Positions 1-7,962 of a stretch of DNA of 15,826 bases are shown in pieces. Source of the stretch: CAZWHE01 sp964633825 (GTDB taxonomy: Bacteria > Planctomycetota > B15-G4 > CAYZWU01); NCBI GenBank assembly GCA_964633825.1, contig CAZWHE010000094.1, forward strand, positions 1 through 15,826, read 5' to 3'. The notes beneath the pieces are model-generated. The model ran no database searches, was not told where the DNA came from, and saw only the letters and a list, made by a program, of their open reading frames with translations. Position 1 is the stretch's first letter, and each line of letters opens with the position of its first letter. The translations under genes were made by a program, and so were the position numbers.

Positions 1-20
1 AGTAACAACGTTGACAGGTA

Positions 21-29
21 TGGTATAAT
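21..29 (+). promoter_or_regulatory. Possible extended -10 promoter of the transposase gene
   Basis: TGGTATAAT is a perfect extended -10 element (TGn plus TATAAT). It lies 45 bases before the chosen ATG at 74, so a transcript would start near base 36. A consensus TTGACA stands at 11-16, but only 7 bases away, so it cannot be the -35 partner. An extended -10 can act without a good -35. This is sequence-based inference only. Confidence 0.35.
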
Positions 30-73
30 ACAATCGGCGGTTGGCAAAGAATTCCCTGTTGCGAGGCACTTGG

Positions 74-1435
74 ATGGGCAAGACATACCGTAGTTGGAAT
101 CCGGATCAGAGTTATTTACTTCCCCCTTCTCCCCGGGATTGGCTGCCAGAGAACGACATTGTGTATTTTGTGCTGGACACGGTAACCGACCTGAATCTGA
201 AAGAGATAACGTCAAAGTACGAGAAGGGAGACGGCCGGGGTTATCCGCCATACAACCCACGGATGATGGTAACGCTTCTTTTGTACAGTTACACGCAGGG
301 AGTCTTCAGTTCTCGCCGCATCATGAAGCATTGTGAGCGTGATGCGGCCTTCCGTGCGATAGTTCACGAGGACATTCCGGACTTTCGCACGATCAGTGAC
401 TTTCGGAAGCATCATCTTCGGGAGTTGGAGGAATTATTTGTGCAGGTTCTCAGACTTTGCCAGAAGGCGGGTCTTGTGAAGCTGGGTCATGTATCCCTGG
501 ACGGTACGAAGATCAAGGCGAACGCATCACGTCACAAGGCGATGAGTTACGGTCGAATGAAAGAGGAAGAGAAGCGACTTCGGAAGGAGATCCGGGAGCT
601 TCTTTCCCGTGCGAACGCCGTGGATACGAAGGAAGATAAGCAGAATGGACATGGTCGCCGGGGTGACGAGTTGCCTGAGGAGTTATCACGCCGTCGGGAT
701 CGTCTGAAGAAGATCCGTGAAGCCCGAAGAGCGTTGGAGGAGGAAGCAAAAGCGGCAGCCAAGGAAGAGCAAAAGCGCCGCGATGAAGAGGAGGACAGGA
801 AAGGCAAAAAGCGGCGACGCGGTCGTAAACACAAACCTGTGAAGGAGGTCCCTGCTGATAAAGACCAGAGGAACTTCACGGACCCCGAGACATCAATCAT
901 GAAGGCCAGCAACAAGGGATTCGATCAGTGTGGCAACGCTCAAGCGATGGCGGATCGTGACAGCCAGGTGATCCTCGCGGCCGATGTGACGAACGAATCA
1001 AACGACAAGAAACAACTCAAACCGATGATGAAACAGGCGAAGAAGAACATCGGTAGAGGCCGTCAGAAGATTACCAGGTTTTCATCGGATAGCGGGTATT
1101 TCAGCGAGGAGAATGTCAAGTGGATAGAGGGTGAGAAGGTGGATGCGTATATTGCTACCGGGCGACTGAAACACAACGAGAAGGTGCCACCCTGTCCGCG
1201 TGGCCGTGTGCCGGATGATCTTTCGGTCAAAGAGCGCATGGCCAGGAAGCTTCGAACAAAAAAAGGTCGTAGAATTTACGCAGAGCGAAAATGGATCTGC
1301 GAGCCAATATTCGGTCAGATCAAGCGGGGTATGGGCTTCACACAGTTCCTGTTGAACGGAATTGCCAAAATGCGCGGAGAATGGCGTCTCGTATGTATGA
1401 CTCACAATATGAGAAAGCTCTGGGCACAGACATGA
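74..1435 (+). CDS. IS1182 family DDE transposase
   Basis: This 453-residue protein would catalyse cut-and-paste transposition of the element that carries it. The probable DDE triad is visible: Asp143 in HVSLDGTKIKANAS, Asp339 in SSDSGYFS, and Glu410 in CEPIFGQIKRGMGF. These contexts are typical of the IS1182 group of the IS4/IS5-like transposases. The N-terminal part (residues 1-110) matches the usual DUF772-like region with YNPRMMVTLLLYSYTQG. Residues 160-250 form a very charged Lys/Arg/Glu coiled-coil insert between the first and second catalytic Asp. ATG at 74 was preferred over TTG at 41 because GAGG at 63-66 lies 7 bases upstream and the family normally starts close to this point. Length is normal and no frameshift is seen, so the element may still be active. 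It faces the protease gene at 1851-4046 tail to tail. Confidence in the family is high; the exact start is less certain. Confidence 0.93.
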   Translation: MGKTYRSWNPDQSYLLPPSPRDWLPENDIVYFVLDTVTDLNLKEITSKYEKGDGRGYPPYNPRMMVTLLLYSYTQGVFSSRRIMKHCERDAAFRAIVHEDIPDFRTISDFRKHHLRELEELFVQVLRLCQKAGLVKLGHVSLDGTKIKANASRHKAMSYGRMKEEEKRLRKEIRELLSRANAVDTKEDKQNGHGRRGDELPEELSRRRDRLKKIREARRALEEEAKAAAKEEQKRRDEEEDRKGKKRRRGRKHKPVKEVPADKDQRNFTDPETSIMKASNKGFDQCGNAQAMADRDSQVILAADVTNESNDKKQLKPMMKQAKKNIGRGRQKITRFSSDSGYFSEENVKWIEGEKVDAYIATGRLKHNEKVPPCPRGRVPDDLSVKERMARKLRTKKGRRIYAERKWICEPIFGQIKRGMGFTQFLLNGIAKMRGEWRLVCMTHNMRKLWAQT

Positions 1436-1573
1436 AAAGAGAAGAAAAAAACATTACCGAACAGAACAGCTGCAAGATAAGGAATCGTTTCGAGGAAGAA
1501 TCGTCGAATGACGTTCACAATGCAACCATAAATCAGATCGCGAGATCATAGACCACGCTTCTCGATGATAAAC

Positions 1574-1604
1574 AAGTCCCCGATAACGGACTTTTCCTTT
1601 TTTT
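1574..1604 (+). terminator. Rho-independent terminator after the transposase
   Basis: The arms AAGTCC (1574-1579) and GGACTT (1588-1593) form a 6-bp stem. An alternative fold pairs AAGT plus CCG with CGG plus ACTT around an ATAA loop, with two bulged C's. A T-rich run interrupted by two C's follows at 1592-1604. It lies 140 bases after the transposase stop. It may belong to the IS right end or to the host flank. Confidence 0.65.
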
Positions 1605-1606
1605 AA

Positions 1607-1709
1607 GTGAATAGTCGGACGGTCTCCTAGCTCGGTTAATTCACGCGCACCTGGCAGCTCCGCAGCAGAAGCGCGTGAAATAACCGGGCTTCTATAGGTC
1701 TCTATTCAC
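1607..1709. repeat. 103-nt imperfect palindrome (long hairpin element)
   Basis: The outer arms GTGAATAG (1607-1614) and CTATTCAC (1702-1709) are perfect inverted repeats. The inner arms GGTTAATTCACGCGC (1634-1648) and GCGCGTGAAATAACC (1671-1685) match at 14 of 15 positions. The loop between them is 22 nt and can form a further 3-bp CTG/CAG stem. The stretches between inner and outer arms pair poorly. There is no T-run, so it is unlikely to be a simple terminator. It starts just downstream of the transposase-side terminator. It could be a small non-autonomous mobile palindrome or a structured RNA. Confidence 0.6.
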
Positions 1710-1784
1710 GAGGACCGGAATCGGGCTCACGAAAAATGAAGAAATGTTCGGATTGAATGTGCCGGGGTTGGGGGGAGAGGAAAT

Positions 1785-1839
1785 CGGGCTTCCGGCCTTG
1801 CATACAAGGCTCCGGCCTTGGCACATGGCCGGAAGCCCG
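1785..1839 (-). terminator. Compound hairpin after the protease gene, probable terminator
   Basis: CGGGCTTCCGGCC (1785-1797) and GGCCGGAAGCCCG (1827-1839) are a perfect 13-bp inverted repeat enclosing 29 nt. It lies 11 bases past the stop codon of the minus-strand protease gene. Only a weak T-stretch follows on the minus strand (ATTTCC). The interior contains competing hairpins: GCCTTG (1795-1800) with CAAGGC (1805-1810), and AAGGC (1806-1810) with GCCTT (1815-1819). TCCGGCCTTG also repeats directly at 1791-1800 and 1811-1820. Termination or 3'-end protection is the likely role. Confidence 0.55.
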
Positions 1840-1850
1840 GAGGTTGTGGA

Positions 1851-4046
1851 TCAGTTGATGGTATATTGCGCCAGCGCGGCCGTGTCCCGGGGAGCGCTGC
1901 TCCCATCGAGAATCACCATGGTGAGGTAAACGTTCGTTCCGATCAGCGAGGGATTGTTCGGAATCGTGCCGCCTGTCGAAGCCTGGCCGCTTCCGTTCAG
2001 GGTCCCTGTAAAACCAGGGTGGGTTCCGTTGTAGCAGGCCTGAGTCAGGCTGTCCCATTTCACGGGAAGGATGTAACCGTCTCCCACGTTGATCAGGTTG
2101 GGCAGTGTGCCGAAGGAAGCCAGGGCCACGAAGTCTTCGTTGTACTCGTACTGGTCATAGAAATCGAAGGTGATCGGCGTGCCGATCTGGCCCGTGCCCG
2201 TAATCGTGATTTCGCCTCCGGCGGCATCCTGTCGCGTCGACCAGGCGATGCAGTAGGGCTCGCTCGTGCCGAGGAATGTCTGTTTCGTCATCCGGACGGT
2301 GTATGTTCCGGTGACGGCGGGCTCGAAATAGACGATCTCGAAAGGATTGTAAGCCGATGAGGAAGTCGTAACCAGAGCGCCTCCCGGATCGAGGATCGTC
2401 ATGTCGAGGTCCATCTTGAGAATATCGGTGCTGTAGGCCGCGTCAGGATCGGAAAACCAGAGACAGATGACGCGCGTCCCGTCTCCCCTGATGCAGGGGA
2501 TGGAGTAGTCGTAGTACCCACCGGGAAATGAAGACGTGGTGAACGTACCCGTCGTGTACTGGCCGTCGCGGGCCACGGCGTCGGCAGCACCGGCATGGAC
2601 CCCACCTGCACCGTCCTTGTCGGAAAGCAGGGCGTCCCCCTCCACGTTGTGCCAGGCCGAGACCATGATCACGGCCTTGACGGCCTCGGAGTAGGGGATG
2701 ATCGAGGGATCCCGGTTGGCCACGAGCGTGGCAGTGCCCATGGTGAGCGGGCTCGCCGAGGAGGTGCCGTTGAAGCCGGAGTAGATCCACGGTGATGAGG
2801 TCGATGTCGTATCCACGCCGTCGCCGGGCGAAGCGACCTCGGGTTTCTCATGTCCTTCCACAGGATTCCACCATGAGGTGTAGTACGCCATGGCGTCGTC
2901 GTCCCACTTGTAGGTGTTTCCGTCGTTGTAGCATCCCGTGGAAAGCATGTTGTACCCGTTGCCGGGCGAGGTGCAGTAGGGCGTGCCTGTGCTCCCCTGG
3001 TTTCCGCAGGACTTGAACATCAAGACGCCGTAGTTGCGGATGATGTAGTCGAAGAACCGGTCGAGGAAGACGATCGATCCTTTGTTGAAGTTCCACCACG
3101 AGCAGTTCCCGAAAGAGACGCCGGCCGCGATCCCCAGGTTCCAGGCCGCGGGCGCGTCCACGTCGCCCCACCCGGGTGCGCTGTAGATCTCGTTCAGGCT
3201 GGGCGCCGCGCCGTAGAGGTAGGAGTGTCCATTCATGCAGACGTTTCCGGCCACGGCCGTTGCATGGTAGTCGACGTAGCCCGAGTTGAGCCAGACCACG
3301 GGCGGGAGGTAGGGGTTGTTCTGGACAACGTGGCCGCCCGAATCCTGGACCATCACCTTGACCGCGCTGCCGCCCGTGTTGCCGCGCCGGTGCGCCGTGG
3401 GAGAACGGAGCGTCGGCTGGGCATAGTTGTTTTCGCTTTCCCAGGCCGGGAAGGAGTAGTAGGCCTGGTCGACCCGATCCATGGCGGCGATCTCGCGAAT
3501 GCCGCCCGCCGGGACGGAAGCGATCACGATGGGCCAGCAGGGGCCGATGTAATCGACTTCGATTCCGCGCCGCTTGAGGAGATCGGCGAAGTCCGCCGTC
3601 TTGGGCGAGAAGAAGCGCTCTCCCTCGTCCCGGGCCATGCGCCGGGCTTCTTCCCCGGCAATACCGTCGGCCACAGCGGCGTTCATGATTCCCCTGAAGT
3701 CGGGTTCGTCACCGCATTTCAGCCAGAAAGCGACCTGCAGAAAATCCGAGTCGGCCGCGGCTGCGATCTTTTCGCCGAGCTCGGGCGAGATCTTGCCCCG
3801 GGCCGCGATCTTGAGCTCCTGCTCCGCCATGCGCAGGGAATCCAGATCGACAATCCTGCCGCTTTGGTCCCAGGCTCTGCGCACGATCAAGCCTGTAGCC
3901 GGATCGAGAGTCCGCGTTTCGGTCACGTCCATATCGAGGTGCTTGAAATGGTGGGTCACAACAGTCGGGGTCCGGCTGTTTCCGGCTTCCGCGCCCGGAA
4001 AGGAGAGAATGAGCGTTAATGTCAAGGTCAGGGGGATTGAGAGCAT
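1851..4046 (-). CDS. Secreted subtilisin-family (S8) serine protease
   Basis: This 731-residue protein is an exported endopeptidase precursor. The start is ATG at 4046, because GGAGGA lies 7 bases upstream; a longer reading from TTG at 4061 has no such site. Residues 1-22 are a hydrophobic signal peptide with little positive charge. Residues 23-225 are a propeptide ending in a VIASVP segment. The triad is Asp235 (VQDSGG), His261 (YHATAVAG in place of the usual HGTHVAG) and Ser429 (NGTSSASP), with oxyanion Asn349 (SCGNQG). The His motif is a divergent form, but all catalytic residues are present. Residues about 500-605 look like a beta-sandwich PPC-like domain. Residues 612-731 form a further beta-rich module that is shared with the divergent protease at 4507-7920. 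The mature part has 11 cysteines, many for an S8 enzyme, suggesting disulfides outside the cytoplasm. The substrate is unknown. Confidence 0.9.
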   Translation of the reverse strand: MLSIPLTLTLTLILSFPGAEAGNSRTPTVVTHHFKHLDMDVTETRTLDPATGLIVRRAWDQSGRIVDLDSLRMAEQELKIAARGKISPELGEKIAAAADSDFLQVAFWLKCGDEPDFRGIMNAAVADGIAGEEARRMARDEGERFFSPKTADFADLLKRRGIEVDYIGPCWPIVIASVPAGGIREIAAMDRVDQAYYSFPAWESENNYAQPTLRSPTAHRRGNTGGSAVKVMVQDSGGHVVQNNPYLPPVVWLNSGYVDYHATAVAGNVCMNGHSYLYGAAPSLNEIYSAPGWGDVDAPAAWNLGIAAGVSFGNCSWWNFNKGSIVFLDRFFDYIIRNYGVLMFKSCGNQGSTGTPYCTSPGNGYNMLSTGCYNDGNTYKWDDDAMAYYTSWWNPVEGHEKPEVASPGDGVDTTSTSSPWIYSGFNGTSSASPLTMGTATLVANRDPSIIPYSEAVKAVIMVSAWHNVEGDALLSDKDGAGGVHAGAADAVARDGQYTTGTFTTSSFPGGYYDYSIPCIRGDGTRVICLWFSDPDAAYSTDILKMDLDMTILDPGGALVTTSSSAYNPFEIVYFEPAVTGTYTVRMTKQTFLGTSEPYCIAWSTRQDAAGGEITITGTGQIGTPITFDFYDQYEYNEDFVALASFGTLPNLINVGDGYILPVKWDSLTQACYNGTHPGFTGTLNGSGQASTGGTIPNNPSLIGTNVYLTMVILDGSSAPRDTAALAQYTIN

Positions 4047-4105
4047 GAATTGGTCCTCCAAAATATGGTGTTTTGAACTTTTCCGGCTTGGTTAGGCTCG
4101 AACAG

Positions 4106-4134
4106 ATAATACGTATCAACTGTTTAATATGCAA
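4106..4134 (-). promoter_or_regulatory. Sigma70-like promoter of the minus-strand protease gene
   Basis: Read on the minus strand, TTGCAT (4134-4129) and TATTAT (4111-4106) are separated by exactly 17 bases. The -10 matches consensus at 5 of 6 positions and the -35 only at 3 of 6. Transcription would begin near 4099, giving a leader of about 52 nt before the ATG at 4046. Confidence 0.5.
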
Positions 4135-4305
4135 TAAATAATATTTATCGAATCATGGGGGTAATCTTTCTTCTTACTTATTAATAGCCCGATTTATGAA
4201 CCGATTGTCTTGATATCACTTTTTTTCAAGGACCAATTCCCGCGGGGCATCGGCTTTCATTGTCCGGATAAGCATAAAAAAAATCTAACCTTTTTTGCCG
4301 GTTTT

Positions 4306-4325
4306 GATAGGTGTTTTCGCCTATC
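4306..4325 (+). promoter_or_regulatory. Leader-region hairpin of unknown role
   Basis: GATAGGTG (4306-4313) pairs with CGCCTATC (4318-4325) with one G-U pair and a TTTT loop. It lies 180 bases before the plus-strand protease start. Whether it is transcribed is unknown, because the promoter of that gene was not located. Confidence 0.35.
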
Positions 4326-4390
4326 TCTGTAGAGAACATCGATCTCACCGGTTCGAGGCTGATGCCGGCTTGCAATAATCATCAAAATTT

Positions 4391-4431
4391 ACTTATGTAA
4401 ACAATAAGCCTATTCACATAAGTCGTTTTTT
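4391..4431 (+). promoter_or_regulatory. Dyad plus T-run upstream of the protease: operator or attenuator
   Basis: ACTTATGT (4391-4398) and ACATAAGT (4416-4423) are perfect 8-bp inverted repeats. Between them AATA (4403-4406) can pair with TATT (4411-4414) around AGCC. The dyad is followed at once by a T-run (4426-4431). This is terminator-like geometry placed 75 bases before a start codon, as expected of a leader attenuator. The AT-rich stem would be weak, so a protein-binding operator is an equal alternative. Confidence 0.4.
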
Positions 4432-4506
4432 ACACGGAGAGACAAAACAGCACACCCTGCTGATTTAAAACGTATTGTTTTTCTTATTCACAAAAGGAGA
4501 CGAACG

Positions 4507-7500
4507 ATGAGTAAATTGCCTGTTTTCATTATTTTGACGGCACTGCTGCTCTTCTGTCCCGGAACCCTTCTTTCCGATGATTTTCAGGAAGGCGTTCCCT
4601 TGAGCGGCCACTACGCCGGAAAGCCTTTGCCGGAAGCTCCTCCGGCGGCTAGCGAGGGTGCGGAAGACGGAAGCGCCCGGGCCGCTTTGGAGTACGGCGA
4701 TCTTCCCGTCATCGAGAAGGGGCTGGCCGATAAAATAGCCGGCATGAGCCCCTCCGAAATGGTCCGGGTGATCATTGCGCTGAAATATCAGCCCCAAAAT
4801 GTCATTGCCCGGCAGGTCCAAGCGAACCACGCCGCCGAGATCGCCGAGATCGAAACCACGATCAAAGCGATCAACGACCGAGCGATGGAAGCTCGCAAAA
4901 TCTCGACGGGCAGGGATGCCGACAATTACCAGAGCGGATCCCTGAAACCGACCGCGGAGGAGAAGGAGGCCCTGGACGCGATCTCCGAAAAGAACGAGGC
5001 CCTCTCCCTCGTCATCAAGAATGAAACAACGGCGCTTCTTTCGGCGGTAATAAAAAACGACCAGGAAGAGGTGCTGACGGCCATCGAAAACCAGGGCGGC
5101 GTCGTTGAGTTCACGACGATCTGCTTCAACGCCGTTATCGCCTCTGTTCCCGTCTCGGCGCTCGACCGGATCGCGGCCCTCGACAAGGTGTCGCGCCTTA
5201 TCGAAGACAAGCTCCTCGACGGAAACCTGACCATCGCCGATGACGCGACCAGGGTCAGCGACACGAACGGCCTCTGGGACAACGGGCAGGACGGCGGTCT
5301 TTACGATCCCGCCATCCTCGACTCGGGGACCGACCTCGATCATCCCGCTCTCGAGGATTCGGCCGACCGATCCAATTTCTATTCCTGGTATCTCGTGGCC
5401 GGAGTGGCCGATCCCATATGGGACGACGTGGTCAGCGAAGACGACGTGAACGGCCACGGCACCCACGTAATGGGTATCGTGGGGAGCTACGGCACACCGT
5501 TATATCCCAACCACCTCGGCATGGCCTATGGTGTTGAAAAAGCCGTGACCCTGAAGGCGGGGTGGAACGGCACGGACGGGCGTGCCCACATGTACCACTC
5601 GGACGCCATGAACCTCGTGGACCGGGCTCTCTACGACACGAACAACCTGCAGCCCAATAGCACTTTCAACGACGACGTGGACGGCATGAACCTGAGCTAC
5701 AGCGGCGAAACGACGAGCGATGAAACCGACTACAGCCGTTTCTGGGATTCGGTCGTCTCCACATATTCTGATCTCGTTGTCACCCTCTCGGCCGGCAACA
5801 GCGGCCCGAGCAACACCTACTTCAGGTCGCCGGCCTGCGCCTATAACCCCATCACCGTAGCGAACGTGGACGACGCCGATACGGCGACGCGCACGGACGA
5901 TATCATCCGCTACTCCAGCACCCGCGGCCCCACGGCCAACGGACGGAGGAAACCCGACATCGCGGCGCCCGGCACCGATATCGACTCGTGCAACAACAGG
6001 TGGGAGACGGAAACCGATTTCATCGAAAAGTCGGGCACGAGCATGGCGGCGCCCATGGTGCTTGGCGTGGCCATGGATCTGATGGACGCCGGCGTCGTCG
6101 ATGAGATGAAGGTCAAAGCGCTTCTCATCAACACGGCGCAGAAGAACGAAGGCCTCATCGATTTCGAAAGCGACACAGACGGGTGGAGCGAGGCTTACGG
6201 CTGGGGCTACATGAACGCCCTCGCCGCTTACTACCACCGCGGCGACGTGATCAGCGACACGGTGACCGAAAGGCCCAACGCCGGTTACTATCATTTGTAC
6301 AAAGGCCAGCTGCGGGACGAGGGCGCCATAGGCGAGGGGCGCGACCGGGTCACCATGGCCTGGAACCGCCACGCGACTTACGATCCCGCCGCCTATCCCA
6401 CGACATATTATTATCTGAGCGACCTGAACCTCCGCCTCTACAGGGAGTCGGACGAAGTGCTGATCGATTCCGACCTGGATGGCGTCGACAACGTTCACCA
6501 GGTGCGGATCGATTCGGGCGCCGGCGATACGGACGTGATCGTCAAGGCTTACTCCTGGGCGACGAGTTTCGCCCACGGCGGATCGACCGAGACCTTCGCC
6601 CTGGCCACGGAAGAGAACTTCGTCGAGGTCGACCTGCCCGCCGACTTCCAGGCATACGGCCTCTGGCCCTCCGAGATGGAGCCGAACGAGGAAGCGGATT
6701 TCACCTTCTGGATCGTCAACAACAGCGACATCGCCAGCCACGACAATGAGTTCGACCTGTCGCTTCCGTCGGGATGGTCTCTTGTTTCGGGCAGCGATCC
6801 CTACGATGCGGGGTCGATCGCCGGAACGGGTGGAAGCTCTTCGTCTGTGACATGGACGCTCAGGGCCGGATCGACGATTGGAAGCACGAATGTGACGTCG
6901 GTCCACAGCCACGACTCCTACCTCGAAGCCTGGGGACCCTACAATTGGTGGATGGGCGTGGACGTCCAGTGGGACACCACTCCTCCCTCGCCCGATCCCA
7001 TGACGTGGGACATAACACCCTATGCGATCAGCAACAGCCAGATCAGCATGACGGCCACAACGGCGTACGATATTCATGATCCGGTGGAGTACTACTTCGA
7101 CTACTACAACAGCCCCACGGGCGGCGGCGGCGGCACGAATTCGGGCTGGCAGACGAGCATCTCCTACACGGACAGCGGCCTCGGGGTCAATCACCAGTAC
7201 AGCTACCGGGTGAAGGCCCGCGACGCGGCGACGACTCCCAACGAAACGGGCTACTCCGGTCTCAGATACATCTACACCTTTGCAAACACGCCGGCGGCCC
7301 CGACTGTGGACAATCCCACAGTGTCCACCCTCGACATCACGATCAATGCCAACGGAAACCCGGGCCACACGGAGTGCGCGATCTGGCTCGAAGAGGTGAG
7401 CAGCGGCACGGGGTACTACCTCAACACATCGGGCGGAAGCAGCGGCGGCACGCCTGTCTGGGCTACGATCAGCACGTGGGGCACCGTCACGGCGACGGGG

Positions 7501-7920
7501 CTCTCCTCGGGCACCCAGTACAGCGCCGAGGTCAAGGCCCGGAACGGCGATGGTATCGAAACGAGCTGGTCGCCCAAGGGGTACGGGACCACGACGAGCG
7601 CGTCTTTCACCCTGACGATCACGCCGAACCCGCTCGTGGGCGGAAGCCCCGGCGCGTTCGACATCACGAACGGCACTCCCAACACGGCGACCTATCTCGT
7701 CTACAGCCTGGTCGGACCGGGCAGCGTCTGGGTCGCGCCGCTCAACGTGACCATCGATCTGGCCAACCCGCAGCTCGCGTTCGGACCGACGAACACCAAC
7801 GGTTCAGGCGCCGTTTCCTGGAACGTTCCGATTCCGAGCGGAGGCTCGGGGCTGAGCGTCTGGTTCCAGGGGGTGCAGTACGGCCAGACGACCAATGTGG
7901 TGTCCATGACGATCTTGTAG
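4507..7920 (+). CDS. Large secreted S8 protease with FnIII-like C-terminal modules
   Basis: This 1137-residue precursor is an exported subtilase. AAGGAGA at 4494-4500 fixes the ATG at 4507. Residues 1-23 are a signal peptide; Cys17 lacks a proper lipobox, so it is probably not a lipoprotein. The propeptide (24-235) contains a long charged helical stretch at about 95-195. The catalytic domain follows: Asp272 (AILDSGTDLDHP), His317 (NGHGTHVMG), Asn431 (SAGNSGPSN) and Ser512 (SGTSMAAP), all canonical. After it come a beta-sandwich region at about 581-705 (PPC/P-domain-like, with an Asp-rich DSDLDGVDN), a region at 710-820 resembling bacterial NEW/CARDB-type repeats, two FnIII-like modules (about 825-925 and 928-1030) and a terminal module (1035-1137) similar to the end of the divergent protease. 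The propeptide end (VIASVP...IAALDKV) also resembles that of the neighbour, suggesting old duplication. The modules probably bind substrate or anchor the enzyme. Confidence 0.93.
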   Translation: MSKLPVFIILTALLLFCPGTLLSDDFQEGVPLSGHYAGKPLPEAPPAASEGAEDGSARAALEYGDLPVIEKGLADKIAGMSPSEMVRVIIALKYQPQNVIARQVQANHAAEIAEIETTIKAINDRAMEARKISTGRDADNYQSGSLKPTAEEKEALDAISEKNEALSLVIKNETTALLSAVIKNDQEEVLTAIENQGGVVEFTTICFNAVIASVPVSALDRIAALDKVSRLIEDKLLDGNLTIADDATRVSDTNGLWDNGQDGGLYDPAILDSGTDLDHPALEDSADRSNFYSWYLVAGVADPIWDDVVSEDDVNGHGTHVMGIVGSYGTPLYPNHLGMAYGVEKAVTLKAGWNGTDGRAHMYHSDAMNLVDRALYDTNNLQPNSTFNDDVDGMNLSYSGETTSDETDYSRFWDSVVSTYSDLVVTLSAGNSGPSNTYFRSPACAYNPITVANVDDADTATRTDDIIRYSSTRGPTANGRRKPDIAAPGTDIDSCNNRWETETDFIEKSGTSMAAPMVLGVAMDLMDAGVVDEMKVKALLINTAQKNEGLIDFESDTDGWSEAYGWGYMNALAAYYHRGDVISDTVTERPNAGYYHLYKGQLRDEGAIGEGRDRVTMAWNRHATYDPAAYPTTYYYLSDLNLRLYRESDEVLIDSDLDGVDNVHQVRIDSGAGDTDVIVKAYSWATSFAHGGSTETFALATEENFVEVDLPADFQAYGLWPSEMEPNEEADFTFWIVNNSDIASHDNEFDLSLPSGWSLVSGSDPYDAGSIAGTGGSSSSVTWTLRAGSTIGSTNVTSVHSHDSYLEAWGPYNWWMGVDVQWDTTPPSPDPMTWDITPYAISNSQISMTATTAYDIHDPVEYYFDYYNSPTGGGGGTNSGWQTSISYTDSGLGVNHQYSYRVKARDAATTPNETGYSGLRYIYTFANTPAAPTVDNPTVSTLDITINANGNPGHTECAIWLEEVSSGTGYYLNTSGGSSGGTPVWATISTWGTVTATGLSSGTQYSAEVKARNGDGIETSWSPKGYGTTTSASFTLTITPNPLVGGSPGAFDITNGTPNTATYLVYSLVGPGSVWVAPLNVTIDLANPQLAFGPTNTNGSGAVSWNVPIPSGGSGLSVWFQGVQYGQTTNVVSMTIL

Positions 7921-7962
7921 AGCCCCCGTTCCTGACCTCATCGGAGGCTTGATAAACGTAGG

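Larger units (their letters stand above)
1..1435 (+). mobile_element. IS1182-type insertion sequence, minimum visible extent
   Basis: This is the minimum extent of an insertion sequence, defined by its intact transposase gene. Base composition is visibly more AT-rich than in the genes from 1851 onward, which fits an acquired element. I compared the first 70 bases with the reverse complement of 1436-1620 and found no convincing terminal inverted repeat. The left end therefore probably lies before base 1. The right end is somewhere in 1436-1605, possibly near the terminator at 1574-1604. No target-site duplication can be assigned. Confidence 0.5.
4062..4506. other. AT-rich divergent intergenic region between the two proteases
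   Basis: No gene was found in this stretch. It is markedly more AT-rich than its surroundings and must hold the promoters of both divergent protease genes. It contains a good minus-strand promoter candidate (4106-4134), a GATAGGTG/CGCCTATC hairpin with a TTTT loop (4306-4325), a CCCGCGGG palindrome (4239-4246) and a dyad followed by a T-run (4391-4431). I did not find a convincing plus-strand promoter or a match to a known riboswitch. Confidence 0.7.

Noticed and set aside
11..29. TTGACA (11-16) followed by TATAAT (24-29) as a full sigma70 promoter
   Set aside because: The spacer is only 7 bases, far from the 16-18 needed. Only the extended -10 part was kept, with low confidence.
1607..1709. 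The long palindrome as an integron attC site
   Set aside because: The ends do not show the RYYYAAC/GTTRRRY core pair, and no gene cassette or integrase is present.
3225..4019. 264-codon plus-strand open frame opposite the first protease
   Set aside because: It is antisense to a gene with signal peptide and catalytic motifs. Its composition is typical of a complementary frame.
4261..4440. A cyclic-di-GMP (GEMM) or other known riboswitch in the protease leader
   Set aside because: Hairpins are present, but the conserved GEMM core sequences are missing and no other class could be recognised by eye.
4465..5466. 333-codon minus-strand open frame opposite the protease propeptide
   Set aside because: It is a shadow of the plus-strand coding region and has no family motif. 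It also covers the promoter and ribosome site of the real gene.
5500..7368. 622-codon open frame on the minus strand opposite the large protease
   Set aside because: It is the mirror frame of a GC-rich gene. It is full of Arg/Val/Gly low-complexity runs, has no recognisable motif, and the plus strand carries an intact subtilase.
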